Assembly: GCF_963678635.1 (NCBI RefSeq)
Contig: NC_087062.1
Span: 36,298,052-36,362,051 of the forward strand
Length of the DNA stretch: 64,000 nucleotides
Direction of reading: 5' to 3'
From: Symsagittifera roscoffensis
Taxonomy: Eukaryota; Xenacoelomorpha; Acoela; Convolutidae
In this document: positions 10,986-24,834 of the stretch, one piece after another
Numbering within the stretch: the first letter of the stretch is position 1
How the letters are laid out: every line of letters starts with the position of its first letter
Translations under genes and position numbers: made by a program
The notes under the pieces: model-generated
The model's database searches: none
Told to the model about the DNA's origin: nothing
The model's input: only the letters and a program-made list of their open reading frames with translations

Positions 10986-13240
10986 TACAAACAATCCCTT
11001 CAACAACACAAAAGAGTCTTTCTCGTATTCACCCAACACTCACAACACCATATAACAAAAATACCCCTTTTCCGCAAACAACAATACAATCAATAGTATA
11101 TCCATTTTAGTTACAAAACACTCTCAAATTGATTATCACACGAATATATCAATAACTAAAACACGACAAAACTACAAGCAAAAACAAGCTAACAGAAATA
11201 AATATTTTCGCAAATCACATCTATGACTTTTTCGCAAAAAAAAACAATATTAGCAACTCAATAGCAAAACCTCCTTATACAACCCGAAACCAATCTCAAG
11301 AACATGACTACAACCAACAGATGCCAAAAAAAAACCAGTTATTTTTTGGCTTTATTAATGAAAAACTAAAAAGTCCACCGGACCGTACTGAAAATCATCC
11401 ATTCTTTCAACAAACTGAAAGTACAACAAACAGTCAAGACAAAAGAAATCAATCACACTACTTTGAAGATCAAGATTACTTTAACCAATAACAACAAAAT
11501 TACAAGAATGACCAACGAAAAAAAATTGGATTAAATATGACCAACCAGATGATATTTATCAACCAGATATTTTGAACCTCACATGAATTCAGAACAAACA
11601 CGACAAACGCAACAACATTTTTCTCAATGAAAAAAATTAGCACAACCAACTAACCACATACAAACACAACACCACAAAGACACTCAAGGTTATCAATTAA
11701 ATCCAATGCAAAACGAAATCCCATTACCTTATTGCTTACAAAAACTTGAAATTACAAAAACCCAACTTGTTTATTTTACGAAAATACCAAACAGCAGAAT
11801 CACTTCAAACGACAATGAGTCCACATTTTATGAGTGAAGCGTCCATAACATCTGATAAACCACTCATGGTTTCCACAGGAACATTTAACAGAAGAACATC
11901 TAAATGCTGTTACAGCAAACCTCATTTTGAATATAGGTCCAGAACCCATAAACACACCACTTCATCAAAAAATGATACACAAGCGTACAGCATTTATTCG
12001 AACCACACTTGATGCCGCAGCCTAAAAATGGTTTCCAGTTTTACCCATAGAAATTAAATTTGACTGGAAAAAATTTCAAGATTTTTCAAAAAGGCTTGAC
12101 TCGGAAAGAAACAAACAACATCAAAAATTTTATGCAATGAAACTCGCAATTTTCACAATGAAACAATAAAAAACACTCGCAGTACGAATTGAAACTTTAA
12201 TCCGAAAATTTTTTTCTGCTAATAAACTTGTTTACAAAAATACAAAAATGACCGAAATCCTAATGCTGATTTTAACACCACAATTATGCAAACAGATCAT
12301 CACATCCATCATCAATTAGAGCCGATACAGATTTTAGAAAAATAATAAACTAAGACAAGTCGACATCACAATGAAACTAGAAAAACCGAAAAATTGAAAC
12401 TAAAATAAGTTAAAAAATCAAAGAACAACTTCACTTATGAACAAAATTCCAGACTCTGATAATAAATTAGCGGAAAAAGTTCCACAAGTCGTGAACATTT
12501 ATGAAAATAATCTAAGCTTTAAAAGCAAACTTTCATTCAAAATTTTTGTGTAATTTTTGTCGCAGATATGGGCATATTACTGCTGAATGCAGACAAAAGC
12601 AGCAAGACAATTTAAATAGACCATCAAAGCCCATAGAACCAAACAAATCTTTTCACCAATACGTGAAAAAGGATCGAAATTGACCGAAAAAATTAATAAC
12701 CTTTTCCAAGTAGCAATATCAAAAACAGATCACAATCCCGTTATTCAAATTATTCTCGCGGAAGATCACCAGATCGACGAAATTCACAAAAGTAACCAAA
12801 AAAAAGATATAGCAGATCAAATAAAAACAATTATTTTCAATCAAACTCTAAAAAAAAGTAATTATTCAAACTATAAAAAAAACCGCTCTAATTTAAAATC
12901 CTTAAACAAATACTACTCTAATGATCGCTCATGATATTCTTCTATTAATCGAAGTCGAAATTATTCAAATAAACGACATAGCAATTACTCCAGTAATAGA
13001 TCACAAAGTTATTCTTATAATAAACCATACTAAAATTATGGCTCCTATGATGGCGATAATGATGGCGATAGTGACATAAAAAACACTCACTATAAACAGG
13101 CTGAAAACAGATCATGAATATGAAACACCGAGTGACAATTCTAATCCTTAGAAACCAGATAACAACCCGATTACTACAAATTTCACACCACATATATTTA
13201 AAACCAATTCTGAATTACATATACCAGAATACAACAAATA
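10986..13240 (+). pseudogene. gag capsid, CCHC knuckle and tail remnant (copy B)
   Basis: Capsid homology is clearest at 11700-12300 (I-P-L-P-Y-C-L, P-H-F-M-S, S-E-R-N-K-Q-H). The nucleocapsid zinc knuckle is intact at 12549-12590: C-N-F-C, R-R-Y-G-H, then I-T-A-E-C, i.e. CX2CX4HX4C. A Lys/Asn/Ser/Tyr-rich tail with repeated R-N-Y-S-N-like units follows to about 13030. Multiple stops and frameshifts. Confidence 0.8.
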
Positions 13241-13244
13241 AAAT

Positions 13245-13740
13245 ATCACCACCAAAACAAAAATTTGGACAATTCCACTTCATTTAGAAAGCTCGAAAAC
13301 ACAAATTTTCAACACCAGACCTAGCAATAGGTTTTGTTAATCGAATCTGGCGCAGAATCAAATATTATTAACATCCCTATATGGCATGAAGCTCAAAATC
13401 TACCCACAAAACATTCTCCTCCAAAGCTTCTATTAACTTTGCCAATGTACATGGCAAAAGGATAGGAATTTATGGAAAAATACTGTTTTATATGATTCCA
13501 ACTCGAACAATGGGACCAAATAAACTTGTACACAAACCATTCAAACAAATACTCTGCATAACAGACTTCAAAATAACATAGTTGGAATCCCATTTATTAC
13601 TAAAAACATCCCAACTATCAAAAACTTCAACAGCAAATTACAATACAAAGGTAAATAAAAAAACTGAATAACATACCCCCAACATTTTTTTCAATAATTA
13701 AACAAACAACCTCCATTTTTTCAAAATTTTACCCAACACA
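13245..13740 (+). pseudogene. Aspartic protease remnant, Asp replaced by Glu (copy B)
   Basis: Collinear with the proteases of A, C and D. The active-site triplet reads Glu-Ser-Gly near 13340-13350 instead of Asp-Ser-Gly, with Ala-Glu-Ser following as in the relatives. The loss of the catalytic Asp and several frame breaks mean it is dead. Confidence 0.75.
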
Positions 13741-13744
13741 TAAT

Positions 13745-14900
13745 CAACAAAGTCGCGTTTAAAGCCATTAACAGGTCATGTATACTGTTTCTATATTAAT
13801 CAAATACATCAATATAACACTGATCGAAATAAACAAAAACTGTATACGTCTGATCTTGATTTTAAGCCAAATCAAAAAATTTTTAGAATTTTGATTTCAT
13901 CTACAAATACGCTAAAGATACAAACACAGATTCAAGAGCTCTACATGTATATAATAAAGTCACCATACAAAAATACATCACCATTAGAACCTCTAGAATA
14001 TTGCAAAACAATTGCAACGTTTCACACAACACAGGAAAGAGCAATCAGAGTAAATAATATTTTAAAACTCTTAGATATTTTTCAATCAACAGTTCTTAAT
14101 AAAGTAATATCTATTAGGAAAACTAGAAATGGTTCAAAACAAATTACAGAATTTTCAAAAACAGTCCAATTTTGTAAATCTCAAAATTTACAAGATGAAC
14201 AACAACAATTATTGACGATGTTCAAATTTCAAAATTTTTTAGTCAATCAACAAGAATTTGAACAATTTTTCTGATTTTTTGTTAAACAATCTCATGGTTT
14301 CTGCTAGATATAAGTTTGATGTTGGAAAAAACATTCACCACTGCATATTCCATTAAACCCGATACAGTTTTCTAAAAACAACGCGCAAATAATTACAATT
14401 CACTTTCAAGAAAATGTAAACAGACTTTTAGACTTTCTTGAACAATACGAAAATATCTTACCAATAAATAAAGAACAACAGCCCAGGGGAAACACATTCA
14501 TCAACCCCGTATTTTTCTCGCAAAAGGCGAGTCTCTAAAAATCGTTCTAGTTGCACGATGTCTAAGTTCCTCAAATGATGAATCAAAATGCAATTGGCCT
14601 ATAGAACCAATACAAGTAATACTTACAAAAATGAATGGACAATACTATACCACGATATGAAGAGCGCATACGATCAAATGCCTCTAGACAAACAATCAAG
14701 TCTACTAGCACAATTCGTTATTGGCAATAAACAATGCGAATTAACTATACTGTTCTACGGTTTACCCATAGGATCAGCAGCTTTTTCAGCATTTATGATA
14801 AAATTTTCGATCACTAACTCTCAGAAAAAGTTTTAGAAAAATACCACAAAACCTAATAACAAGAAATTATGAAAACAGCCCCAGATAAATCACCTTCTTT
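13745..14900 (+). pseudogene. Reverse transcriptase remnant lacking YLDD (copy B)
   Basis: The linker (127 codons at 13891-14274) and fingers are recognisable, then the 82-codon frame at 14588-14836 carries the palm Asp segment (Y-H-D-M-K-S-A-Y-D-Q-M-P) and F-Y-G-L-P-I-G-S-A-A-F-S. The sequence then jumps from the segment before the YLDD box to sequence after it (about 14820), deleting the catalytic Asp pair. Confidence 0.8.
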
Positions 14901-17690
14901 CCTTACCTGTGCAAAATTCCTTGGACATATTATCGAAGGCACCACAATCGCAACTTTAAAATCACAAATAGATGCAATCCTAAAAATTCAACCACCATCG
15001 AGCAAAAAAACATCCAAGAATTCCTTGGAATGCTCAATTTTTAAGTAATTAAGTTTACAACATGCAATTATATCTCATGTCTTTTTGTAATAAGTAATAA
15101 GGTGAGACAACAAAATAATTTTGAATGGACATCACGACATCAGAAGACTTCGATTAAATTAAAACACTTTTCACAGGACAAATTTTAAACACAATCACAG
15201 ATCCAAATCAACCAATCTCTGCTAGGTGCGATGCTTCCAAATTTGGAATTGTCGCAGCTCTCTTACAATCACATAAAGGTACAAATAGATGACCAAATAT
15301 CAGCAAATTCACGACTTTTTACGCAAGCAGAACTCAGGCTTTCTTCTCTTTTGAGAGAATGTACAGCCGTAAAAAATACTTTAACAGAATATGAATTCTT
15401 AATCCTTGAATCAAAACATCTAACAAATATATTTACAGATCATGAACCTATAATTTTTCTCTTTAGACAAAAATCTAACCCAAACCATAGTGTATATATA
15501 TATTTCAACATATTTTAAGGAAATTTTCAAAACCACATACAGTCTGGACGGCTGGCAAAACCTTGCTCTACCTGAAACTCATAGTCGTATTGTAATCTGA
15601 ACTGATAACACGAAAAACAACTGTAGAAAAACCACAAAATACAAAATTAATTCTTGAATATTAAAATATAAAAAAGAGACAAAAATTCACCACAATTAGA
15701 ATGTAAATACGCAGTGAAAACTGACTCTGAGACTAAACAAATAATACTTTACAAACATTTTTCATTATATTTCTACTGTCAAAAAAACCACTTAAGTAGA
15801 TTTTTTAGGAAAAAAAAATACATTTAAGCCAATACCATATTCATCATGGATAAAAATAGTATACAGCGGAAAACACCGAATCAAAAACCACAACGCAAGA
15901 AATCTTTCTCTCTAATAGAAAAAAAGTCTCATAGGAAACATAAGTTTGCCAGGCCCTCCAAAGTTAGATCAAAAACCTACAATCAATAGAATATTTAATT
16001 TAAAAGATCCCTTATATAAAATACTTCTTTCAAAAATGAAAAAAATTTTTCTCCCATACACAGAAACAAGGACGCTTCAGTTATTACAAAAATACCAAAA
16101 TCTAGACCCTGTCATCCGTCAACCTAACTTTTGGCATATATAAAAAAGGAAAAACAAACCTCTGAAAGAAAATAAAATTTACTCCAATATTTTCGAAAAT
16201 TTAACAATACAATGATCAATGAAAATACTGACCTCTTAAAAAAAACTCTCAAGACGCAAAAGTACCTTGTCTCCCACGAAGCTTAATCTTTATTGCATTT
16301 CATGTCTCACATTCCTTGCATCTGAAAGGACCTGCAGGATCAGAAAAAAAAATCCAATTTTCGCTCAAAACTGATATTACCCAAATGCACCAATATGGAT
16401 AAAAGTATTTTGCAATGGTTGTATGACATGCCAATTGATCAAACCTTTTCCACACCTAGCAGAAAAAACTAGTAGAATAGCAAGACTTTAAAGGACAAAG
16501 TCTTTGTCTCAATCACAGAGTTTCATTTGATACCAAAGGCCATATATGACCCTCCGCAGAAGAAATATCGTATCTAATGGTGAGAGATGATGCATTTACA
16601 CATTATATAGCTTTTAACCATGTGCCTTATTGTTAGGCTCATTATGCTTACACAACACTTTATGAACATTGGATGGCAAAATTTGGACTACAAGAAATCC
16701 TTGTCACAGACAATCGCACAGAGTTCATAAAAAACTAAATCATTACCTTATGCAACCCTACAAATGAACCGTTCACTACACGAATACTTTCGATGTATTA
16801 TAAATGGAAACGATAACAAATACGCCGAATGGTCAACAGACATATTATTCCCATTAGCATATATATCTCGAATCACAAAAACGTTTGGACTAGCGACCTA
16901 TGAAAAGGTTTTTAATCAAAAACTAAGTAATGATCACAGCAAACTCCTCAAAAAACGCTCGAGGTTATTATCAACCCACTAAAGAGTCAATTTGTTATAA
17001 TTCACCACCTCACACGCATGACGAAGATAGTTTTCACCACCCACAATTTTTAAAACTAGCCTGTGGAACTGATACAGAATGGATTTCATAAACAGAGATA
17101 AAAAAACATAATGAAATTTCACAAAAGATTGTAAAGAAGCTGCTGCAAAGACAAAACGTTCAAATTCAAACAATTTCACGTTTTACACTGTCATCTATTC
17201 TCAGAGAAAAACACATTCAAAAAAATCTCTAAAAAATACAATTTATTCGAAAAAGACCATTTCAAAGAATCGAAAAAACTACAGATGTCATATATAAACT
17301 ATCCGATTGATACAAAAAAGAATAACTTCATCATCGAAATATTCTTCTACCATACTACCCGAAAGAATACGCTCCTCGCGAACTAACACTTTTATACTCC
17401 TTCACAGGACTAAAAACTGTTGAAAAAACCACAGAAAATAACGTTTAACGAAAACACGAAACATCAGTCATTTGTCAACATCATCCAAAAAATTCAAATC
17501 AGATTACCAGAAAAAACTCAAAAGCAAATAGTTCAAAAACAAAGACTTAATCGTAAACTCCAAGAAAAAATCTAGTACCAGAGATAAAAGAAAAATCAGA
17601 ACAACGCCAATCATCTCGACTTAGAAATCAGCTAAAAAAAAGATAACAAAACTTTTATTCCACAATCTAAAAAACTAAAGTAATTAGATT
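14900..17690 (+). pseudogene. RNase H-integrase remnant (copy B)
   Basis: RNase H spans about 15150-15600 (A-R-C-D-A-S near 15221, and T-D-H-E-P near 15436). Integrase pieces follow: the zinc-finger half (about 16260-16450), V-T-D-N near 16703, then a deletion of roughly 75 nt that removes the catalytic Glu motif, and N-R-S-L near 16764. The C-terminal part runs to about 17690. Heavily broken. Confidence 0.8.
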
Positions 17691-18200
17691 TTCAATAACC
17701 CCTTGACTAATTGAACATATCCATCAAAAATCTAATAAGAGTTTAAAGCAATTTTTAATTACGAACGTTGCTATCTCACTTGAAATACATAGTTTAAAGT
17801 CAACCGATCAGAAAGGTTCAATATCAATCCATCTACTTTTAATCATCAGCACCCTTAGAAGCCGATGTATCTCAAAATTAAATCAGGTCTAAAACTATAA
17901 CTGAAAAAACTCCAGGTAAAAAATAAGCTCTATCCTTATAATTGACATCGTAAATAAAATATCATACAAAATTTGCAACCCGCTTCTATTAATCAAAAGA
18001 AAAAAAAAATTAAATTAAAAACAAAACTCAGCCTAAAGACGTTGTACCTCCCAAAAATTCCTACCCATTCAAAAAAAATAAGACTTAGAAAGCTACCACC
18101 TAAACACCAAGATTTTCCTCCGCCAAAAAAACTCCATACCCAACACACATGTCAAAAATCAATAAAACATTCGACCACACTTGGCTCCCACCCAAAAAAT
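17691..18200 (+). other. pol-TM1 intergenic block (copy B)
   Basis: No supported gene. The homologue of the GACCTCCAGGTC palindrome is damaged (ACTCCAGGT near 17910) and the TTAGCCTAAAG motif appears once in part (near 18029). The 82-codon Lys/Pro-rich frame at 17973-18221 is not matched in other copies and is probably spurious. Confidence 0.5.
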
Positions 18201-18209
18201 TATATCGAC

Positions 18210-18560
18210 AAAACTTTGTAATTTTTCATCACCGACTTTCTAGAATTTTTAATCCTTTTTTTTCTATTTTTTTGCAGCCAATTTAAAATTTTATATTCCC
18301 TCATACAAACTTACCTTTCTCTCTCCAAAACCTTTGACCTCCTACTCAGGTACAAAACTCATCGTTTGTCTAAATGATACGAAGCCCAATAAGTAAAACA
18401 GATTTATTTTTTGTAATTTTCCTCACTTTTCTTAATGTTAACAGTTCTTAATATTCTTGTTTCTCTAATGTTAACAATTTGCATATGCATTAAAAAGGCA
18501 CTAATCACCTTTGCAATAGCAATAATTTTGTTAATCTAATTCAGAGAAGAATAATTTAGA
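18210..18560 (+). pseudogene. TM1 and TM2 remnants (copy B)
   Basis: The end of TM1 and the start of TM2 overlap as AAATGATACG at 18372-18381, with the TM2 ATG at 18374 and the TM1 TGA one base later, exactly as in copy D. TM2 begins M-I-R and has the conserved S-K-T-D-L-F-F hydrophobic run, then hits a stop in a small local duplication (near 18440-18480). Confidence 0.65.
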
Positions 18561-18569
18561 GAGCATAAA

Positions 18570-19747
18570 CATAAGTAAATCAAACTATACAAAATTATTT
18601 CAAAAATGCTAATCCAAACCCCATTGAAGAATCCCCACCAACCACTACATCCCAAGATTCCCCAACATCTAGCCAAACAAATCAACCCCAACCATCAACA
18701 CGTAGTTCGTTTGTAGAAAACCCTCACCAATTTGAAGAAAGGCAAAGCACCATTCTCCGAACAATTATTACCAACCATTCGTCAAGCACCCCTAAGTGAA
18801 CCACAATACGAACCACCATATAACATCTACCCATCACTCCAACAAGACCTTAACAGAACCAGACACTTAAGCCAAAACCAAAATTTGACAATTACAATAA
18901 AAACACAAAATATTCAGCCTCGATGGAACCAAAATCTAACAACAGCGAGAGTTCAATTTAATATAATCTTATCACCATCATCGACTCCCCTAGACTTTTC
19001 TAGTAATACCCTACAAAGCATTCCCCATCACTCCAAAGTGTTTCCCAACAAAAAAAACTCCAAACGCCCTATCAGATTAATTAGGATCAACAGCAACCTC
19101 TAAAAAATTTAGCAAAAAATCATTTAACCCCCCAACTTCATCACAAAGATTCCCAAATTGGATGACAAAGGCCTTTTCTAACGGTGAATCAAATTTGGTA
19201 AACGAACAGATAGATATCTCATCAGATACCTTTATACTGTTGCTAGAAACTCTATCACTTCCATCAACACCTGCAATTACAGGTCAGACCCCATCAACTA
19301 TATTTCCTACAAAATTTTCAAATCATTTAGTCGACGGATATTGTGAACTACAAGGCACAAGTACCCCTTTACGTTTAGATTGGAACACCTTTGTAATACC
19401 CCTTCCCCTTTTTAGCCAACACCACGATATCAATCGACTCAACAATTGGGCACTTATCAGACTCCAATGTCGAATCGACACGATATTCATAAGGATATTC
19501 AAGAACATAAAACACAAAAATTTTGACGACATAATTTAAAGCGTAAACTCGAATTAACAAAAAAACTTGTATAATTTGGTTAACTCTCCATTACCACTCT
19601 CACTACCAAATACAACATCTCAATCTTTACCCCTCACTTTATCACAACAAAACTTATTTACAAATACGACCGATTTTTAAAAAGACTATCGGTTTGATCA
19701 CATTCTATAATCCCTTTTCAGGATTATCTAACACATGTATCTTCTAA
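18570..19747 (+). pseudogene. ORF3 remnant (copy B)
   Basis: Collinear with the ATG-less ORF3 of copy D. The reading frame opens without ATG (V-N-Q-T-I-Q-N-Y start after a stop near 18567), is rich in Pro, Ser, Thr and Gln, and its conserved second half contains L-R-L-D-W-N-T-F and R-L-N-N-W-A-L near 19370-19450. It ends C-I-F then TAA at 19745-19747, overlapping the Env ATG at 19735 by 13 nt. Frameshifts break it, and four ATGs are now present. Confidence 0.65.
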
Positions 19748-22303
19748 TAGTTTTTTCAATAGAAGCATTTTCCGTTTTAGTACATCTAGAGTCTGTACCT
19801 CATCAGAACCCTTCTCCCCGAACAAGCCCTCCCTGTCAAACATTACGATTGTGAAGATTATCAACAAAAAAATAACTCATAAATATGCAATTAACCAAGT
19901 AACACAATGTGAATCTGAACCACAAGATAATTAATCAACAACGATAGCACAACACATTCTACTCAGAAGCACGAGCTACAATTTTACCAGGACATCAATT
20001 TACAGTCGAATTTTCAGCAGAGAAAGTACATTGGTCACAAGTTTAAGACAAAGTTAAAAACTGACTCGATAATGAATCTTTTTTCCAAACTAAAATCAAA
20101 CGACTTCTACATCTTAACTTTTTACACCGAAGTTTGTAGAACCAAACTACAAGGTTTCAAAATAGTTACAAAAGAAAATTGAAATCGAAAATTGATAATC
20201 TTACAAGTTTTCCTGGCTCTGCGCGCCAAGCACAACTTGAATAACACCAAGGACATATATAATTAGACGATAAATTTGCATATTATGGCGCACACGGACG
20301 TTCAATCTGTTATCTACACGATAAAAGTTGGATACCACATATCGGAATCAATACTACATCACACTGTAAAGCCGACACCAAAAATAAAGCTACCAGGAAA
20401 TTATGTTTTTCGATCCAAAAATTCACATAGAAAAATTACAATTAACAAGAGATCTAAGAGATGACTCCATTTTTGTATCAGGAAATTCGATTACCTTGTA
20501 AAGATGACCACGGATCTTGCGACCCCACTACACGAACACAGGCAACCATAGTTTGGTTCCTGAAGACACTTGCACCACATTTCAACTTGTTAACATTCTT
20601 GCAAGAATGATAAAACTTTACAAAAAAGCACTTTGAAAAAATCAACCCTGATCAAATCAGATCAAATCCAGGCAAAAATAAAAGATGTAGATGGTATAAA
20701 AAAGAAATTAATACTTTTTCAATTTTACCCTGAAACTGAAGTAGCATGTAATTATCCCAAACCACTTTTCCGAACACAACATTAGAAATTGTTGTCGAAT
20801 ACGAAAATGGTTTCGACATGAAAACAGGCAAATGAAAAAACAGTATGACACAACATAATAGAGAAGACAAAAAATTCTATATGCCAGTGAAAATTAAAAA
20901 ACAAAAAACAGCGGTAACACTTGCGGAAAAAGTCATACAGAAAACAAAGATGGTACAAGATTACAAGAACTTTCACTAATGAATTACACTTTCTTTTAGC
21001 GCAATTCACAACGACATTCATCTTGAATTGAAACACAATAAGTAGAGTTCTTCAAGAAATGTCACTCTCCCAAATAGAAACACTTCATCATTTATGTGAA
21101 CTGGAATGAACACAAATACTGCAACCACTGGTTTTAACAGTGTTAAAATAGAAACGACTATGCAGGATACCTATTATAAGGCAACCGCTCTAATTTCCTT
21201 GACTAGGAAGGAAACGTTATTTGGTATTACATATGCACTAAATAATTTCACCACTTCTTGTTTTTGAAGACGAAAGATGTTACCAACTTATACCTATTTT
21301 TTTTATAAAAACAAAGTACATTTCGTAGATACACTCTCACGACGAACCTATTAATGGGATACAGCTGTCTCGTATGGATCTGAAATCAGCCACAAAGTAA
21401 AACAACTAAATCCAAACGAAGATAAATATTACCTTCTCACCCTTACCCCACATTAATGTCACCTTTAAATAAGTTTTTAACCGAGAGCATACGTGCAATG
21501 GCTTGTAACTCAAACATAGAACTAGAATCAATAGTAGTCTTTTCTAAATCCGACATTCCACATCACATTAGAATACAACAACTCCAACATCTTCTCACAC
21601 AAATGGATACAATACAAGGTTAATCAACCGATCAAAGCTTACAAAAACTAGCTGAAACAGCAGGTTTCTCAGCTATCTAGAGACAAGATTATTGTCGATA
21701 TTTTAAAATTAATAAAAACTAGATAAAATTTTATGTCTTCAATAATTATTTATAGTTTTTTGAATATCAAAAACGAACTCCTAGCTTTTCTAGGATGGCC
21801 ATACTATATATTAGAAAAATTGACTAAATAATACGCAATGTTTATTTTTATTAGTTTCTCTTTTCACTACTAAAAGGAATCTATAATATATGCGCAACGC
21901 ATACACAAGTCAATAGACAAGCCAGCGTAGCACGCATTTTTTAGGAATTTTTGGAATCTACCTCTATTTAAAATTTCTGCAGCAATCTACAGGACCTTCA
22001 AAAAACTATCTACAAGACTGAACACATGCTATGCCCAACAATATGATTTAAGTACAACACCTACGGCACCATCATTTTCACGCAGTCTACATAATAACGA
22101 TCCCTCAACTTTAGTTCCGTAATGTTATAGAAACACACTCTTAATCACCGAAAATATATCAAAATCAACTAATCTCAAACGAAGTCTAGTATGTATTATA
22201 ACAATCCATCAACTGAGAATTGACGACACATATGACCAAATTGTAGAACAACCACACATAATTAATTTTCGATCTCAAAACAATCTTCTTTTTTGCTCAC
22301 GAT
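19735..22303 (+). pseudogene. Envelope-like glycoprotein remnant (copy B)
   Basis: Starts at an ATG inside the end of ORF3, with a hydrophobic leader (M-Y-L-L-I-V-F). Recognisable blocks along its length match the copy D Env: the Y-D-C segment near 19845, the H-Y-A.INQV-type segment near 19882, the P-C-K-D-D-H-G segment near 20495, and the R-Q-A-S-V-A-R-I segment near 21915. Dozens of stops and shifts; not functional. Confidence 0.75.
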
Positions 22304-23790
22304 GTGCAGACAAATTGGATCAACCAACCGCTCTATTTCCTATCAATGAAATCTTCAACGTCACACCTTCCTCATTTCAATCTCAGATCTCACTTCTTCT
22401 ACGCTACACAGTTTTTTTCTAACGCACCACGCAGGGACTCAGACGTTTCAAAACAAACAGATCCTAACACCATTTCTAACTTCAATAATTCTGACATAGA
22501 AAACCTGATGAACTCCTTGACTACAAACCCAGCTCTACCAGTTTTCCACAACCACCTTTCCAACCCATATTTCGCCCGTTTTCTGCTGCTACTCCTACCT
22601 CGCCCTCTAAAGACACTGAGGCAACCCTTATCCTTTCCCCTCTGTCAAGAAACGAGCCCGACATACCCAACCCTATCACGGACAATCCTCTTGAGCTCGA
22701 GTTAGATAACTTTATAGCTCAACAAATTCATGACACCAATAACGTATTAAAAATTCACCAACTATCACACTCAGCCCCCACATCCGAATCTTCTACCCTT
22801 CTGTTCATTTTGCACGCACATGAGAAAAATGAATTTTAAAACGAAAGCACCCTAACACTACACCTCAATTCACTATTAGTCACCCACGTTCATCCCGATT
22901 TTATTCCCCCATCTTCTTCATACTAAGACCCCAGAATTCATAACTTACAATTCTTCCCCCAAATGATTTACTACAAAACAGATAATGACAACCAACACAC
23001 TGTTCGTCGATGAATTTGTTCTCCTCTTTACACTCTCCTGTATCACCTACTACAACATTACTAAACCACTAAAACTCCCTTTGATGATAACGAACTCTTC
23101 GCCTCCATCATTTACCAAATCACCACCGCACATCACGAAAATCATTTCAAGGCCATGGACTTAAACCAAACACTAAAAATTTTCACAGCACCACGCGCAA
23201 GTCGATTTTCTATTGGCCATTACGATCATGCTGTCACCAGATATTTAGAAGATTCCTCGCATGACGACGACCCTAACGTTAATCCTCATTTAACAGAAAA
23301 ACTTTTCATTAAATCAAAGCAAACATTTGATCAAGACAGTACTAGTACAAAAAAATCGATCACTTAATTGCTCACACACTAAAAACACTACAGCTAATGA
23401 ACCATTATTAAATAACTGTGCACAAACAATTAACTTCCTTACACCAAAAGAAGGAAATATCCCTTGCTCACATGAAATAATTAGAAAAACGATACTAACC
23501 ACACATACACATAATATGAATTCAGACAAAAACCTTATATTCACAGTTCACCATCCCATAACCCGCATCATCGATTTATGTTCATTAACTTAAAATACAC
23601 ATCACCATATTTCTTAACCTTAACATATTGCATTGAATTCACTAATTTGCCTGGCATCCTCCGTAAATATGATCCCGTTCGACAGATTTCTATATTTTGC
23701 CCATTGACTAAACCTTAACACTGGATGATGCCCGTCCCATCATAAATCCCCACGAATATATAAAATTGTTGAAAAGACACAATAAAATTA
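22302..23790 (+). pseudogene. ORF4 remnant (copy B)
   Basis: Homologue of the 602-residue ORF4 of copy D. The start region (CACGATG at 22299) is preserved though the next codon differs. The N-terminal Ser/Thr/Pro-rich part is seen in 22440-22760; the C-terminal part includes the L-F-I-K segment near 23305 and N-P-H-E-Y near 23745. The final third is lost before the 3' UTR. Confidence 0.65.
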
Positions 23791-24365
23791 TTCTCCCTCA
23801 ACTGGCCTCACTACCTAGTAGGACGTCCTGGGCATCGTGAGCATGCCCAACCCAACCCGCTACATCACGCTTACGACACGCACTTCTACCTTTGACGAGA
23901 GTTGCTCCAGAGTGAGCGACTCTTTAAGATAACCAAAACTAAATAAAAACGTTTTTGCGAAAACAACTAATAAGTATCATAATTACAACTGATCTCACTA
24001 ACAAGATATAGATATAATATGCAATGTAAACAAATTTCTTAGAGCAAAAGGAACGAGCAGCAAAGTGAGATGAAAACTCGACGACATTCCGAATTTGGAA
24101 TGGCAAATTTATTGTTTTGTTGCCGTAGTCACAACCCTCACAGTATTTAATGAACGTACCCAACATCGCAGCAAAGGTACCCATTGAAGAAGAACAATGG
24201 CCGACTCGATGTGGACTTCACAAACAGAGCCTAGTCACTTAGCGTTTCACACAGAGAAGTCAAGCTCCACCTTGCACATAGTCTTGCTCTAGCTTAACGA
24301 AATCAACACATCCTTGCATCAATCTGAAATCTTGACACGACCATTCAAGACTATCTAGGATAAAC
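23791..24365 (+). other. Truncated 3' UTR of copy B
   Basis: Collinear with 45410-46000 of copy C: AGGACGTCCTG at about 23820, GCTTTTGCG-like sequence near 23950, GCAGCAAAG near 24057, CACAGAGAAGTCAA near 24247. It breaks off before any LTR. The frames within it are not conserved. Confidence 0.65.
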
Positions 24366-24399
24366 GAGATCCACTTTTGGAACACGAACAATTGCCCTC

Positions 24400-24735
24400 C
24401 TTTTCAGGAAAGGGGGGGGGAGATTCTTAAGTACAATAGGGGGGGGGGAGAGATTGTTAAGTAGGTCCCCAGGGATCAACTTAACAACCTCCCCCCCCCC
24501 TTTCTTGAAAGGGGGGAGATTCTTTAGTAGGTACAATAAGGGGTGGAGATTGTTAGGTAGACCCCAATTTTCAACAACAAAGCTATACAACTTTTACTTT
24601 AAATAAGTCTTACGAAATTTTGAATCTGTGTTAGGTAGTTTTCCAGGATCTACTTAACAATATCCCCCCCCCCTTTCAAGAAAGGGGGAGAGATTCTTTG
24701 GTTGGTACAATAGGGGGGGTTTGTTAAGTAGGTTA
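24400..24735. repeat. G/C-tract foldback repeats
   Basis: Three related units, each with a run of 7-13 C or G, a TTTC-NN-GAAA centre and a GAGATTCTT tail. Two units are near-perfect hairpins: C-run TTTC TT GAAA G-run at about 24490-24516 and C-run TTTC AA GAAA G-run at about 24664-24688. Intervening TTGTTAAGTAGGT words repeat. Such tracts can form G-quadruplexes or hairpins. Confidence 0.75.
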
Positions 24736-24834
24736 GCAGTATCTATTGTTAGCAGTATCTATTTGATCTATTGTTAGCAGTATCTATTTGTTAGCAGCAT
24801 CTGTTGTTAGCAGTATCTATTTTTAGTGCTAAAC
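24732..24834 (+). repeat. Minisatellite, unit GTTAGCAGTATCTATT
   Basis: Five imperfect copies of a 16-17-bp unit in tandem, with one unit carrying GCATCTG and one insertion of TTGATCTA. It directly abuts the G/C-tract repeat. Confidence 0.85.

Larger units (their letters stand above)
7947..24365 (+). mobile_element. Copy B: eroded full-order element without 3' LTR
   Basis: Starts with a 5' LTR and primer-binding site, then leader, Gag N-domain, capsid, CCHC, protease, RT, RNase H, integrase, TM1/TM2, ORF3, Env, ORF4 and part of the 3' UTR. It is the most mutated copy, with frames broken every few hundred bases. The homology stops near 24365 at a G/C-tract repeat and no 3' LTR follows. It is valuable because it is the only copy showing both the leader and the Gag N-terminal domain. 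Confidence 0.85.

Noticed and set aside
24351-24590. 79-codon Pro/Lys/Gly-rich minus ORF
   Set aside because: Produced by the C/G homopolymer repeats.
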